From Henriciella sp. (GTDB lineage: Bacteria > Pseudomonadota > Alphaproteobacteria > Caulobacterales > Hyphomonadaceae): DNA of 64,000 nt. Position 1 is the stretch's first letter; each line of letters starts with the position of its first letter. Shown in pieces: positions 1 to 8,531 of this stretch. The notes beneath the pieces are model-generated. The model saw only the letters and a list, made by a program, of their open reading frames with translations. It ran no database searches and had not been told where the DNA came from. Where the stretch lies: positions 40,001 through 104,000 of the forward strand of contig NZ_JAPYRE010000006.1 in NCBI RefSeq assembly GCF_029936995.1, in the 5' to 3' direction. The position numbers and the translations under genes were made by a program.

Positions 1-1385
1 AGGGCAAGCCGGGCAGCCGCATCCGAAAGCAGCGCTGCGGCCCGTTCATCCGGTGCGGCAATCGTGGCGATGTCGCGGGCCGGGGCATCGGCATTGACAG
101 GGCGAGCTCCCGTGTCGGCTGCATCGGCGTAACGTTCGGTCTGGACAGCGCGCGCTCCGGCGACGCGGGCGGCAGCTTCCTTGCTGCCTTCTGTCGGAGC
201 GGGCAGGGACAGGTCCATGGCGGTGACGGGCGGGGTGTCGAAGAACAGGTCGATCCGGTCAAAGAAGGGCCCGGAGATACGGGACTGGTAATTGCGTGCA
301 CAGGCCGGGCCGCGCCGGCAGGCCCCGGTGCCGGGCCCGCCGCCGCAGCGGCAGGGGTTCATGGCTGCCACAAGCTGGAAGCGGGCGGGATAGCGTACAT
401 GGCGGTTGGCCCGTGAAATGACGACGGCACCGTCCTCCAGCGGCTGGCGGAGGCTGTCGAGCACCTGGGCCGGGAACTCCGGAAGCTCGTCCAGGAAGAG
501 AACGCCGTGATGGGCCAGCGAGACTTCACCGGGCCGGGCCTTCATGCCGCCGCCGACAAGGGCAGGCATCGAAGCAGAATGGTGCGGTGCGCGAAACGGA
601 CGCTGGCGGGAGAGCTGGCCACGCTCAAGCAGGCCTGCGACGGACTGGATCTGCGAAACCTCCAGAAGTTCGGTCGCCGAAAGCGGGGGCAGCAGGCCGG
701 GCAGGCGCTGGGCGAGCATGGACTTGCCTGAGCCCGGCGGGCCACAGAAGAGGAGATTATGCCCCCCGGCCGCAGCGATCTCCAGGACGCGCTTGGCCCC
801 GTCCTGACCCTTCACATCTGCGAGATCCGGCATCGCGCCCGGCGGGTCTAGCTCACCGGCGATGGGCGGTACGAGACTGCTGCGCCCGGCGAAATGGTTG
901 ATCATGGCGATCAGGCTGGGCGCGGCGAGGGCGCCTTCCCCGGCCCAGGCGGCTTCCGGTCCGCTGGGTTCAGGGCAGATGAGGCGCAGGTCCAGTGCAA
1001 TGGCGGCCATTGCGGCGGGCAGGACGCCAACTGTCTCGCCGAGGCTGCCATCGAGTGACATCTCACCGATAGCAGCGTGCCCGTCGAGGGCATCGGGCGC
1101 TATGACGCCCATAGCCGCCAGAATGGCCAGCGCGATGGCGAGGTCATAATGGCTGCCCTCCTTGGGCAGGTCGGCCGGGGCCAGATTGACAGTGATACGC
1201 TTGGGAGGAAGGGCAAGCCCTATGGCCGAAAAGGCGGCGCGGACACGTTCCCGGCTTTCGCCAACGGCCTTGTCAGGCAGGCCGACAATCGTGAAAAAGG
1301 GCTGGCCCGATGTGATCTGGACCTGTACGTCGACAGGTTTTGCATCAATGCCTTCAAAGGCAAATGTCGTTATTCTGGCCACCAT
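1..1385 (-). CDS. comM: ComM/YifB family Mg-chelatase-like AAA+ ATPase (C-terminus cut by window edge)
   Basis: ComM is a hexameric AAA+ branch-migration helicase used in natural transformation; many bacteria keep it without known competence. The frame is open from an ATG at 1385 to the window edge, giving about 461 residues of a usual 500 or so. The start MVARITTFAF and the LPPKRITVNLAPADLPKEG stretch match the N-terminal Lon-protease-like domain. A Walker A GPPGSGKS lies near residue 212. LFLDELPEF is the Walker B region, and AAMNPCRCGG near 345 is the Cys-rich motif typical of this family. The last visible residues fit the C-terminal Mg-chelatase domain; the ending lies outside the window. 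The gene is read leftward, downstream of gshB and a small lipoprotein. Confidence 0.93.
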   Translation of the reverse strand, partial: MVARITTFAFEGIDAKPVDVQVQITSGQPFFTIVGLPDKAVGESRERVRAAFSAIGLALPPKRITVNLAPADLPKEGSHYDLAIALAILAAMGVIAPDALDGHAAIGEMSLDGSLGETVGVLPAAMAAIALDLRLICPEPSGPEAAWAGEGALAAPSLIAMINHFAGRSSLVPPIAGELDPPGAMPDLADVKGQDGAKRVLEIAAAGGHNLLFCGPPGSGKSMLAQRLPGLLPPLSATELLEVSQIQSVAGLLERGQLSRQRPFRAPHHSASMPALVGGGMKARPGEVSLAHHGVLFLDELPEFPAQVLDSLRQPLEDGAVVISRANRHVRYPARFQLVAAMNPCRCGGGPGTGACRRGPACARNYQSRISGPFFDRIDLFFDTPPVTAMDLSLPAPTEGSKEAAARVAGARAVQTERYADAADTGARPVNADAPARDIATIAAPDERAAALLSDAAARLA

Positions 1386-1451
1386 CCGCGATACCCCACC
1401 TTTTCAAGTGGCGTAGCACAGGCACCGGAACAAATAAAGAACGATTTTCCA

Positions 1452-1471
1452 TTTCCGGTTTCAACCGGAAA
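1452..1471 (-). terminator. Hairpin after the 1477-1875 lipoprotein gene
   Basis: TTTCCGGT and ACCGGAAA form a perfect 8-bp stem around a TTCA loop, just after the lipoprotein stop codon and before comM. The run that follows on the minus strand is A/T-rich but not a clean T tract, so it may be a weak terminator or an mRNA-stabilising end. Confidence 0.45.
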
Positions 1472-1476
1472 ACTGC

Positions 1477-1875
1477 CTAGTCGAGCCGGATTAGATCATC
1501 ATCCGGCGTTTCGGCAGGATCCTGCTCGGGCTCAACCGGGCTGCTGCCTTCCTGTGCCGGGAAGTTCGGTGTCTGGACTTCCGGTACCTGGTTCAACGCG
1601 TTCTCACGCACGGCACCTTCCGGCAGCCGGAACCCGTCAGGGCTTTGCTGGGTGCTGTCCGGTCCGCGCAGATTGAACTGGCCTGAGGAGGCCGGGCTGC
1701 TGGCAGGCTGTGTGTCACCCGTGGAGTAGCGCAGGTTGAACTGGCTGGTTTCCGGTTGCGCGTTCTCATTCGCTGTTTCGGAAGCATCGGCTGCATCGGG
1801 CGCTTGAGCCTGCTGCGAACACGCGACACCCGCCATCGAGACAGCGAGAACTGAGGCAAAGGTCAAAGCTTTCAT
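1477..1875 (-). CDS. Small proline/glutamine-rich lipoprotein, unknown function
   Basis: A 132-residue protein with a signal peptide and lipobox ending AGVAC, so it is probably acylated and held in the outer membrane (Ser at +2). The mature part is polar and low in complexity. It contains two copies of a QFNLR motif about 25 residues apart (SQFNLRYSTGD and SGQFNLRGPDS) and an acidic tail. The open frame extends to 1902. The AGGGG at 1883-1887 stands 7 bases from the ATG at 1875 but only 1 base from the ATG at 1881, so 1875 is the better start. It lies 27 bases after gshB on the same strand. I do not recognise the family. Confidence 0.7.
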   Translation of the reverse strand: MKALTFASVLAVSMAGVACSQQAQAPDAADASETANENAQPETSQFNLRYSTGDTQPASSPASSGQFNLRGPDSTQQSPDGFRLPEGAVRENALNQVPEVQTPNFPAQEGSSPVEPEQDPAETPDDDLIRLD

Positions 1876-1902
1876 GTTCATACCCCTAAGGTGTCTGTCC
1901 AC

Positions 1903-2853
1903 TCAGGACTTGGCAACCATATCTTGCACAACATCCAAGAAGATGGCCGCTGCATCTATGCCTGTAAAGCGCTTGAGTTCCTGAATCCCGGTCGGCGATG
2001 TGACGTTTACCTCGGTCAGCCGGTCGCCGATGATGTCGATCCCGACGAAAATCTGACCGCGGCGTTTGAGCTCCGGGCCGATGGCACGGCAGATTTCAAG
2101 GTCTGTGTCGGACAGCTCGACCGGCTCGGCTGTGCCGCCAACATGCATGTTGGAGCGTGTTTCGCCTTTCTTGGGACGGCGGTTGATCGCGCCCACAGGT
2201 TCGCCGTTAATAATGATGACGCGCTTGTCTCCGTTTGAGACGGCCGGCAGGAAGGCCTGGGCGATGAGGGGTTCACGCGTGCGCTCGAGGAACATTTCCA
2301 TCAGCGAACTGAAATTGGAATCGTCCTCTTTCATCCGGAAGACACCAGCCCCGCCATTGCCATAGAGAGGTTTTATGATGATGTCCTTGTGGCGGGCGCG
2401 GAAATCGAGGATCGCGCCGAGGTCGCGCGAGATCAGGGTGTCGGGTACGATCTCCGGGAAGAGCAGCGGGAAGATCTTCTCTGGACCGGACCGGACAAAT
2501 TCCGGGTCGTTGAGGACAAGCGTGCGGCCCTTGAGCTGTTCAAGCAGGTGGCAGGCCGTAATGTAGGCCATGTCAAAGGGCGGATCCTGGCGCATCAGGA
2601 CGACATCGACATCTTCAGCCAGGTCGAGGAGGGTTTCGCTGCCGAGAATGCCGGGCGTTTCACTGACACGCTGGACCCTGGCCGGCCGGGCGCGGGCCAG
2701 AAGACGGTCTGTGTCGAATGTCAGGTGCTTGGGCTGGTAGACGAACAGCTCATGGCCGCGCTCCTGGGCTGCTTCGGCCAGGGCGAAAGTCGTGTCTCCG
2801 TTGATGTCGACGTCTTCCAGCGGGTCCATCTGGATGGCGATACGCAGGCTCAT
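1903..2853 (-). CDS. gshB: Glutathione synthetase
   Basis: GshB joins gamma-glutamylcysteine and glycine with ATP to make glutathione in the cytosol. The protein is 316 residues, the usual length. The N-terminal MSLRIAIQMDPLEDVDINGD segment is the family signature, followed by an ATP-grasp domain with NDPEFVRSGPEK, IIKPLYGNGGAGVF and a C-terminal EVNVTSPTGIQE that binds magnesium and glutathione. The frame could begin at 2871, but a GGAGG sits 5 bases before the ATG at 2853, which also matches family N-termini. Glutathione made here would feed the GSTs, formaldehyde dehydrogenase and S-formylglutathione hydrolase elsewhere in the window. Confidence 0.96.
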   Translation of the reverse strand: MSLRIAIQMDPLEDVDINGDTTFALAEAAQERGHELFVYQPKHLTFDTDRLLARARPARVQRVSETPGILGSETLLDLAEDVDVVLMRQDPPFDMAYITACHLLEQLKGRTLVLNDPEFVRSGPEKIFPLLFPEIVPDTLISRDLGAILDFRARHKDIIIKPLYGNGGAGVFRMKEDDSNFSSLMEMFLERTREPLIAQAFLPAVSNGDKRVIIINGEPVGAINRRPKKGETRSNMHVGGTAEPVELSDTDLEICRAIGPELKRRGQIFVGIDIIGDRLTEVNVTSPTGIQELKRFTGIDAAAIFLDVVQDMVAKS

Positions 2854-3107
2854 TTTGCCTCCTGTGAACATGATAGCGCGGCCTATATGAGACCGATTGG
2901 GCGGCTTGATAAGCCATTGGCGGAGAATGTCTGTTCCATCAGGCCGGAAAAAGCGCGCGACAAGACAGAATTGCGAGCCCTGAATCCTGAAAGGACATTA
3001 AAAGCAATGTAATAGTAATTGCAGAGTGTGAAGGCTGTACTTTTGTCCACGATGCATGAGAAAGTGCCGCCAAGACCTGAGGTGATTTGGCGCTGGGAGC
3101 TTTCGCG

Positions 3108-3923
3108 ATGAAGCGTATCTTTCTGACACTAGCAGCCGGGCTGGCGATTGCTGCCTGCGAGAGCGCGGAGCGAGGGGCCGTGTCTGGACAGGACGGCCAG
3201 ACGGGACAGTCTGAAATCACGGGCCAGACCGTTGCCGAGATGGAGAACATGACGGTTACGGGCGCACTCTCTTACCGCCAGCGCATTGCGCTGCCAGCGG
3301 ATGCGATGGTGAAGATTTCCATATGGGATGCAGGGCTGACTGCTGAGCAGGAAGCGCCTTTCGCGGAGCGGAGTTTCGCGCTGAATGGCCGGCAGGTCCC
3401 GATCCCGTTCGAGATCGAACTGGGAGCCGGGATCGAGCTGGAAACCGACGCGCTGCGCCTTGAAGCCCAGATTACCAACGGGCGCGGCAACGTTCTCTGG
3501 GAGAATGCCGAAACCGCCATGTTCGATTTCCAGCCGGGAAATGCCGATCTCGACGTCATCGCACTGGCGCCGACCCGGGCTGCGGTTGTCGACAAGAGCG
3601 AGCTGACAGGCCGGGAATGGCTGGCTGCGCGCATGGGTGGCGAGGCGCTGCTTCACACCTCCAGGGTCACGATCAATTTCAGCGAGGATGGCCGCCTGTC
3701 AGGCAATGCGTCCTGCAATGCCTATACAGGCAGTTACACGCTTGAAGAGGGTGAACTGAGCATCGGCCCGCTGGCCCTGACGCGCAAGGCCTGCGTCCCG
3801 CAGCTCATGGATCAGGAGCAGGGTTTCATTTCCATGTTGCAGAACGTCTCCGACGTGCGTGTCGACAGGACGGGGAAACTGCTTCTGGAGACAACGGACG
3901 GTGAGACGATCACCGCCCGCTAG
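3108..3923 (+). CDS. YbaY-META two-domain lipoprotein
   Basis: A 271-residue lipoprotein. The signal peptide MKRIFLTLAAGLAIAAC ends in a lipobox Cys with Glu at +2. Residues about 40-130 resemble the YbaY/YscW lipoprotein fold (TVTGALSYRQRIALPADA, WDAGL). Residues about 155-265 are a META/HslJ-like domain with the hallmark SGNASCNAYTGSY and a conserved RKACVPQLMDQE. META proteins are outer-membrane or periplasmic proteins linked to heat, novobiocin or motility phenotypes in other bacteria; the exact role here is unknown. The frame opens at 3087, but GGGAGC at 3095-3100 favours the ATG at 3108. It converges on the BON-domain gene with a 12-base gap. Confidence 0.8.
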   Translation: MKRIFLTLAAGLAIAACESAERGAVSGQDGQTGQSEITGQTVAEMENMTVTGALSYRQRIALPADAMVKISIWDAGLTAEQEAPFAERSFALNGRQVPIPFEIELGAGIELETDALRLEAQITNGRGNVLWENAETAMFDFQPGNADLDVIALAPTRAAVVDKSELTGREWLAARMGGEALLHTSRVTINFSEDGRLSGNASCNAYTGSYTLEEGELSIGPLALTRKACVPQLMDQEQGFISMLQNVSDVRVDRTGKLLLETTDGETITAR

Positions 3924-3935
3924 CCGGCGTCCCGA

Positions 3936-4568
3936 TCAGCTGGACGGCCCGCCGGCCAGTTCGCCATCATCCTGCACGCCACGGCCCGTCTCATAGGCGG
4001 TGTCGCGCACGCGGACATAGGAGACGACGCGTTGCACGCCGCCGACAATGCTGGCGCGGCGCGTGGCTTCGTTGAGTTCGGACTGCGTGCGCGCAATCCC
4101 CATCAGGTAGACCACGCCGCCATAGGTCTCGATATTGTAATTGACGCTCTTGACCTCGCTCGATCCGACGAGGGAGGCCCGCACGCGGGCCGTGATGAGT
4201 TCATCCGAGGCATTCGTGAAAAAGCCGCCGGGGCGCTCAATGACGATCTCGTTGGCAACATCGCGTGTCCGGGTCGAGCTCCAGGCCAGGTCTTCAGCAC
4301 GTACGCGCTGCTCGGGCGAGGAGACGCGTCCGGAGAGGAGGACGAGGCCCTGTGCAACTTCCACGTCGACTTCGCCAAGCCCGCCTTCGTTGAGCAGCTT
4401 CGCCTTGATTTCATTGGAGGTCGTCGCGTCATCGACGGCTTCGCCCATTGTCCGATCCTGCGCGGCGGCGACACCGACGGCTGTGCCTGTGCCAACAGCG
4501 GCGGCAACACAGCCTGAAGCGATAACGGGCGCGCAGAGGGCAAGCGAGAGGAGTGCGGGTTTCAACAT
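3936..4568 (-). CDS. dolP: DolP/YraP-like lipoprotein with two BON domains
   Basis: A 210-residue protein with a signal peptide and lipobox ending ASGC (Val at +2, outer-membrane sorting). A Gly/Ala-rich stretch precedes the line DRTMGEAVDDATTSNEIKAK, which is typical of this family. Two BON domains follow at about 50-115 and 125-190, each with the conserved central glycine motif (LLSGRV and YLMGIA). In Escherichia coli DolP binds anionic phospholipid and supports outer-membrane integrity. The gene sits beside yraN, rsmI and an lpoA-like gene, as in the enterobacterial yra locus, which strengthens the assignment. Confidence 0.88.
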   Translation of the reverse strand: MLKPALLSLALCAPVIASGCVAAAVGTGTAVGVAAAQDRTMGEAVDDATTSNEIKAKLLNEGGLGEVDVEVAQGLVLLSGRVSSPEQRVRAEDLAWSSTRTRDVANEIVIERPGGFFTNASDELITARVRASLVGSSEVKSVNYNIETYGGVVYLMGIARTQSELNEATRRASIVGGVQRVVSYVRVRDTAYETGRGVQDDGELAGGPSS

Positions 4569-4606
4569 GGCCGGTCTCTTCTGGTTAGGATTCTACTGGT
4601 CCGTGC

Positions 4607-4984
4607 CTAGAACGGGGTTGAGGCAAAATCTGGGCGCCACCTGTCACGAAGGTGAATTGGCAGGGCATGTGGCAAAACGATCACAAGGTCGAAACGCCAG
4701 TCGAGGCCGGACAGGGCAGGCTTTCCTGCCATCCAGCTTTCTGCTGCGCGGCTGATGCGCCGCCAGTTTTTCTCCGGCACGGCCTCCTCGCCCAGCCTGC
4801 GGGTTTTGCGGGCCTTGACCTCGACAAAGGCGATCTGGCGGCCACGTCGCGCGACAAGGTCGATCTCGCCGACCGGCAGGCGTACGCGCCGGGCCAGGAT
4901 ACGATAGCCTTTCAGGCGCAGCCACAAGCCGGCAAGTGTCTCCGCGCGCCGGCCGTGTGCTTCGGCGGCGCGCCGGTCAGCCAT
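4607..4984 (-). CDS. yraN: YraN family (UPF0102) nuclease-like protein
   Basis: A 125-residue protein of the UPF0102 family, a small domain with the PD-(D/E)XK nuclease fold. Visible signature: GLWLRLKGYRILARR, then PVGEIDLVARRG and IAFVEVKARKT, which contain the D, E and K of the predicted metal site. The frame remains open upstream to 5332, but that part is a shadow of rsmI. The ATG at 4984 gives the family N-terminus and overlaps the rsmI stop by 8 bases, so translation is probably coupled. The biochemical role of YraN is not firmly known. Confidence 0.92.
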   Translation of the reverse strand: MADRRAAEAHGRRAETLAGLWLRLKGYRILARRVRLPVGEIDLVARRGRQIAFVEVKARKTRRLGEEAVPEKNWRRISRAAESWMAGKPALSGLDWRFDLVIVLPHALPIHLRDRWRPDFASTPF

Positions 4985-5918
4985 CGGCCTTGAGGGTGAG
5001 GGCGCGCTGATAGGCATCGCGTTTCGAGATGTTGAAAGTGGCCGCGACGGTATTGGCGGCCTGTTTGACCGGCATGTCGGCAAGGGCTGTGCGCAGGGCG
5101 GTGTCGATGTCGTCCTGGCTGGTTTCTGTGGCTTCGGGCGGGCCGACAAGAATGACGATCTCGCCCCTGGGGGCACCTTCTGCCTGATAGTGGGCGGCAA
5201 GCTCCCCCAGTGGGGCGCGGCGGGTCTCCTCGAACAGCTTGGTGAGCTCACGCGTGACAACCGCGGGCCTCTCCTCGCCAAGTGCGGCGGCGAGATCCGA
5301 CAGGCAGGCGGCAAGTCGTGAGCCGCCTTCATAGAAGATCAGCGTGGCAGGCACACTGGCAAGGGCTTTTGCCTCGCGCTGGCGCTGGCCGGATTTGACC
5401 GGCAGGAAGCCGCAGAACATGAACCTGTCGCTCGGCAGGGCGGAAGCGACAAGCCCGGCCAGCATGGCGGAGGCACCGGGCACCGGCACGATGCGGATAC
5501 CGGCGTCTGCGGCGTCGCGCACGAGTTTCCAGCCCGGATCCGATACAAGCGGGGTTCCCGCGTCGGAGATCAGGGCGATTGTCGCGCCATCTTCGAGCTT
5601 GCGCAGCAGGCCGGGGCGGCGTTCTGCCCCATTATGGTCATGGTAGGCACTCAGTTTTGCACGGATGCCATGTGCATCCATGAGCTTGCGGGCGACACGC
5701 GTATCCTCGGCCAGGACTTCATCGGCCGCGGCGAGTGTGTCGAGCGCACGTAGTGTGATATCGCGCAGATTGCCGATCGGCGTGGAGACGATGTGAAGAC
5801 CGGGTTGAAGTTGCGCGCTGCCGTGTTGCCTGCCCCCGTGACCAGCACTAGTCTCGCCAGCATGAGTCTGGGACGCGGAACGGCTGTCTGCCGGAATGGA
5901 AGGATCTTTGGATGACAT
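4977..5918 (-). CDS. rsmI: 16S rRNA (cytidine1402-2'-O)-methyltransferase
   Basis: RsmI methylates the ribose of C1402 in the ribosomal decoding centre using SAM. The tetrapyrrole-methylase fold is clear: IVSTPIGNLRDITLRAL near residue 40, LAEDTRVARKL, LISDAGTPLVSDPG, PGASAMLAGLVASALP and FLPVKSGQRQRE. The C-terminal part carries the usual VKQAANTVAATFNISKRDAY tail. The protein is 313 residues if it starts at the ATG at 5918. The first 40 or so residues are polar and not part of the family core. No later in-frame start codon exists before the core, so the 5' end overlaps the divergent lpoA-like gene by 7 bases; a farther ATG at 5972 is possible. Confidence 0.93.
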   Translation of the reverse strand: MSSKDPSIPADSRSASQTHAGETSAGHGGRQHGSAQLQPGLHIVSTPIGNLRDITLRALDTLAAADEVLAEDTRVARKLMDAHGIRAKLSAYHDHNGAERRPGLLRKLEDGATIALISDAGTPLVSDPGWKLVRDAADAGIRIVPVPGASAMLAGLVASALPSDRFMFCGFLPVKSGQRQREAKALASVPATLIFYEGGSRLAACLSDLAAALGEERPAVVTRELTKLFEETRRAPLGELAAHYQAEGAPRGEIVILVGPPEATETSQDDIDTALRTALADMPVKQAANTVAATFNISKRDAYQRALTLKADG

Positions 5919-7252
5919 CACGGGCACAATCGCGCTTTGGCAGGCTCGCGCCAAGTCTTGTTTTCTCCGCATTCCTGTTTGTTACAGCCTGTGCGACAGA
6001 GACGACGCGTCAGCCAGCCCCGATCAGCACCGGTACGCCTGGCCAGACACGGTCCACGCCGGACCGGGTCCAGCAGCCTGAACAGCCCGACCGGCTGACG
6101 CTCGATGAGCGGAGAAGTCTCCATGCGGGCGGCTTCGATGTGGATGCCAACGGTATGCCGCTGCCGGAAGAGGGCGCGTTCACGCCGGAATTCCTTGCAG
6201 ACCGCGATCTGGTACGGGCAGGCGTATTGCTGCCATTCTCCCACCCGAATGCGGGCGTACGCGCGGAAGCAGAAGGGATGCTCGCAGGGATCGAGATGGC
6301 AATGTTCGACCATGCGCACGACAATTTCGTCCTCATGCCCAAGGATACTGCCGGTTCAAGGAGCAAGGCAGTCGAAATGGCCAAGCAGGCCCAGTCACAA
6401 GGAGCAGATTTCTTCCTTGGTCCACTGTTCGGAGACAATATTGCGGGATTGAACGAGACCCGCTCGCTGGCCGGGCTGCCGATCATCGGGTTCTCGAATG
6501 ATCGCGGCGTTGCTGGCGGAAACACGTGGCTTGCTTCCATCAGTCCGGAAGAGGAAGTGGCCGCTCTTGTAGAGTATGCGACCAGCCAGGGCTTCCGTCA
6601 GTTTGCGTATTTCGGGCCTCAGAGCGCGCTCGGTAACCGGATCGAGAGTGCGCTACAGTTTGAGGCCAGCCAGCATGGGGCGAGTGTTGTGGCCTCCGGT
6701 TTCTATCCTGACGGCAGCAATTCCCCGACGAGCGAAGCGCAATATCTCGCCCGTTCAATCAATTCCGCAGAACAATATGGCGGCCCGATCGCTGTGCTGA
6801 TCCCCGAAAGCGGGACACAGCTGCGCAAGGTCGCGCCCCTGCTTGCCTATTATGGCATTCGCCGCAGCGTTCAGCTGGTCGGCCTGTCCGGCTGGAACGA
6901 TGAGAGTGTATGGCGTGAACCTTCATTGAAGGGTGGCTGGTTCGTTTCCCCGCCGCAAGAAGACCTGGATGCATTCGCCACACGCTATCAGAGGATTTAC
7001 GGACGCGCCCCGACGCGGCTTGCTGCGCAGGCCTATGATGCGGCCGCACTTACCATGCAGCTGGCCGCCGATGGTGAGCTGGAGCGCGATGAAATTCTGG
7101 GTGGCGACGGTTTCGTTGGCCTGAATGGGCTTTTCCGGTTTACCAGTGACGGCAATGCCGAACGCAAGCTCTCGATTTACGAAGTGACACAGGACGGCAA
7201 TTCCAGCCTGTTGAATCGCGGTGCTGAAACCTTCGATCCGGGGATTGGCTAA
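5912..7252 (+). CDS. lpoA: LpoA-like penicillin-binding-protein activator lipoprotein
   Basis: A 446-residue lipoprotein with a lipobox ending FVTAC (Ala at +2). After a polar linker of about 70 residues comes a periplasmic-binding-protein type I fold of the LppC/YraM family, seen in VRAGVLLPFSHPNAGVRAEAEGML, FFLGPLFGDNIAGLNETRSLAG and YGRAPTRLAAQAYDAA. In Escherichia coli LpoA activates PBP1A; alphaproteobacterial relatives lack the N-terminal TPR part, as here, and their function is inferred. GGAAGGA at 5898-5904 is spaced 7 bases from the ATG at 5912, supporting this start even though it overlaps the divergent rsmI start. Confidence 0.85.
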   Translation: MTSRAQSRFGRLAPSLVFSAFLFVTACATETTRQPAPISTGTPGQTRSTPDRVQQPEQPDRLTLDERRSLHAGGFDVDANGMPLPEEGAFTPEFLADRDLVRAGVLLPFSHPNAGVRAEAEGMLAGIEMAMFDHAHDNFVLMPKDTAGSRSKAVEMAKQAQSQGADFFLGPLFGDNIAGLNETRSLAGLPIIGFSNDRGVAGGNTWLASISPEEEVAALVEYATSQGFRQFAYFGPQSALGNRIESALQFEASQHGASVVASGFYPDGSNSPTSEAQYLARSINSAEQYGGPIAVLIPESGTQLRKVAPLLAYYGIRRSVQLVGLSGWNDESVWREPSLKGGWFVSPPQEDLDAFATRYQRIYGRAPTRLAAQAYDAAALTMQLAADGELERDEILGGDGFVGLNGLFRFTSDGNAERKLSIYEVTQDGNSSLLNRGAETFDPGIG

Positions 7253-7255
7253 TCC

Positions 7256-7660
7256 TCAGTTGTCCTCAGCGGCAGGTTCGGGCAGGCCCAGCAGGCGCCG
7301 CGCAGCCCTGCGATGGCGATCACGTATCTGTACACCGACGATGCTGAGTGCGGTGGCCAGGACGGTCGCGTCATCGGTGAATCCGAGCCCGGCAATAAGG
7401 TCCGGTACAGCGTCTGTCGGTGTCACGAAATAGGCCAGAGCGGCAAACAGGACAGCCTTGGCCTTGCGCGGCGTCTGCGGGTCGATCGCGGCATAGTAGG
7501 CCGCAGCAAGATCATCCGCGAAAGGCAGGCGCCCGGCGAGACGCAACAGCTTGGGGATGAACCTGCGCTTCGTGCGGGCACGGTCCTGCTCTATGGGCAG
7601 GGGCAGGTACATCGGCTGGTCGCTGCCGTTTTCAATCACAATTTCCCTTGGGTTACGCAT
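7256..7660 (-). CDS. YkvA family (DUF1232) small protein
   Basis: A 134-residue protein of the DUF1232/YkvA family. The conserved block runs KAKAVLFAALAYFVTPTDAVPD and then GFTDDATVL, with the usual P-x-D-x-x-PD pattern in a hydrophobic helical hairpin. Function is unknown in any organism I can name. The frame stays open to 7954, but the ATG at 7660 (MRNPREIVIE) gives a normal family length and avoids overlapping the divergent SDR gene. It converges on the lpoA-like gene, only 3 bases apart. Confidence 0.82.
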   Translation of the reverse strand: MRNPREIVIENGSDQPMYLPLPIEQDRARTKRRFIPKLLRLAGRLPFADDLAAAYYAAIDPQTPRKAKAVLFAALAYFVTPTDAVPDLIAGLGFTDDATVLATALSIVGVQIRDRHRRAARRLLGLPEPAAEDN

Positions 7661-7727
7661 TGGCGGGCTTCTCCATACCCTATAGATCGCTTGCATCCAT
7701 CGAACGTTCCAAGGAGGTCCATCCAAG

Positions 7728-8507
7728 ATGAAACTCAGCTCAGACATCAGCGCAGTCATCACCGGCGGCGCATCCGGTCTCGGCGCTGCTACGGCCCGCA
7801 AACTCGCCGCAGAAGGCGTCAAGGTCGCCCTTTTCGACCTGAATGAAGAAAAAGGCGAAGCACTTGCCAAAGAGCTTGGCGGCGTTTTCTGCAATGTCAA
7901 TGTAACCGACGAAGCATCTGTCGATGCCGGTTTCGAGAAAGCCCGTGCCGCCATCGGTCAGGAGCGCATCCTCGTGAACTGCGCCGGGACCGGCAATGCC
8001 GTGAAAACGGCCAGCCGTGACAAGCAGTCCGGCGAGATCAAGCATTTCCCGCTCGACAAGTTCGACATGATTATCCAGATCAACCTGGTCGGGACATTCC
8101 GCTGTATCGCCAAGTCGGCTGCCGGCATGATGACGCTGGACCCGATCGACGGCGAGCGTGGTGCAATCGTCAACACAGCGTCCGTCGCTGCTGAAGATGG
8201 CCAGATGGGGCAGGCTGCCTATTCCGCTTCCAAGGGCGGTGTCGTCGGCATGACGCTGCCAATCGCGCGCGACCTCGCACGTGAGCTGATCCGCGTAAAC
8301 ACCATCCTGCCGGGTATCTTCAACACACCGCTCATGCAGGGTGCGCCGGACAATGTGAAACAGGCACTTGCCGCTTCCGTGCCGAACCCGGCCCGTCTCG
8401 GCAATGCCGAGGAATATGCTTCGCTGGCCGAGCAGATGATCACCAATGGCTATTTCAATGGTGAGGATGTGCGTCTCGACGGTGCGATCCGCATGGCGCC
8501 GCGCTGA
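7728..8507 (+). CDS. SDR family 3-hydroxyacyl-CoA dehydrogenase, type 2 (HSD17B10-like)
   Basis: A 259-residue short-chain dehydrogenase. The NAD-binding TGGASGLGAATARKL is at the N-terminus, the acidic residue of LFDLNEEKG indicates NAD preference, and the catalytic set is the Ser in NTASVAA with YSASKGG. The insert around KTASRDKQSGEIKHFPLDKF and the ending RLDGAIRMAPR are typical of type 2 3-hydroxyacyl-CoA / 2-methyl-3-hydroxybutyryl-CoA dehydrogenases of beta-oxidation and isoleucine breakdown. A strong AGGAGG at 7712-7717 precedes the ATG. A rho-independent terminator follows at 8532-8562. It is apparently a single-gene unit. Confidence 0.9.
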   Translation: MKLSSDISAVITGGASGLGAATARKLAAEGVKVALFDLNEEKGEALAKELGGVFCNVNVTDEASVDAGFEKARAAIGQERILVNCAGTGNAVKTASRDKQSGEIKHFPLDKFDMIIQINLVGTFRCIAKSAAGMMTLDPIDGERGAIVNTASVAAEDGQMGQAAYSASKGGVVGMTLPIARDLARELIRVNTILPGIFNTPLMQGAPDNVKQALAASVPNPARLGNAEEYASLAEQMITNGYFNGEDVRLDGAIRMAPR

Positions 8508-8531
8508 GGCACCCGCCTGAAGGTGAAACAG

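Noticed and set aside
2854-3107. Possible small gene between gshB and the YbaY/META gene
   Set aside because: This 254-base divergent gap has no frame with a credible RBS and no recognisable motif; it most likely holds the two promoters.
4985-5332. N-terminal extension of YraN by 116 residues
   Set aside because: The extension lies wholly inside rsmI, is Pro/Ser/Arg-rich, and the family starts at the ATG at 4984.
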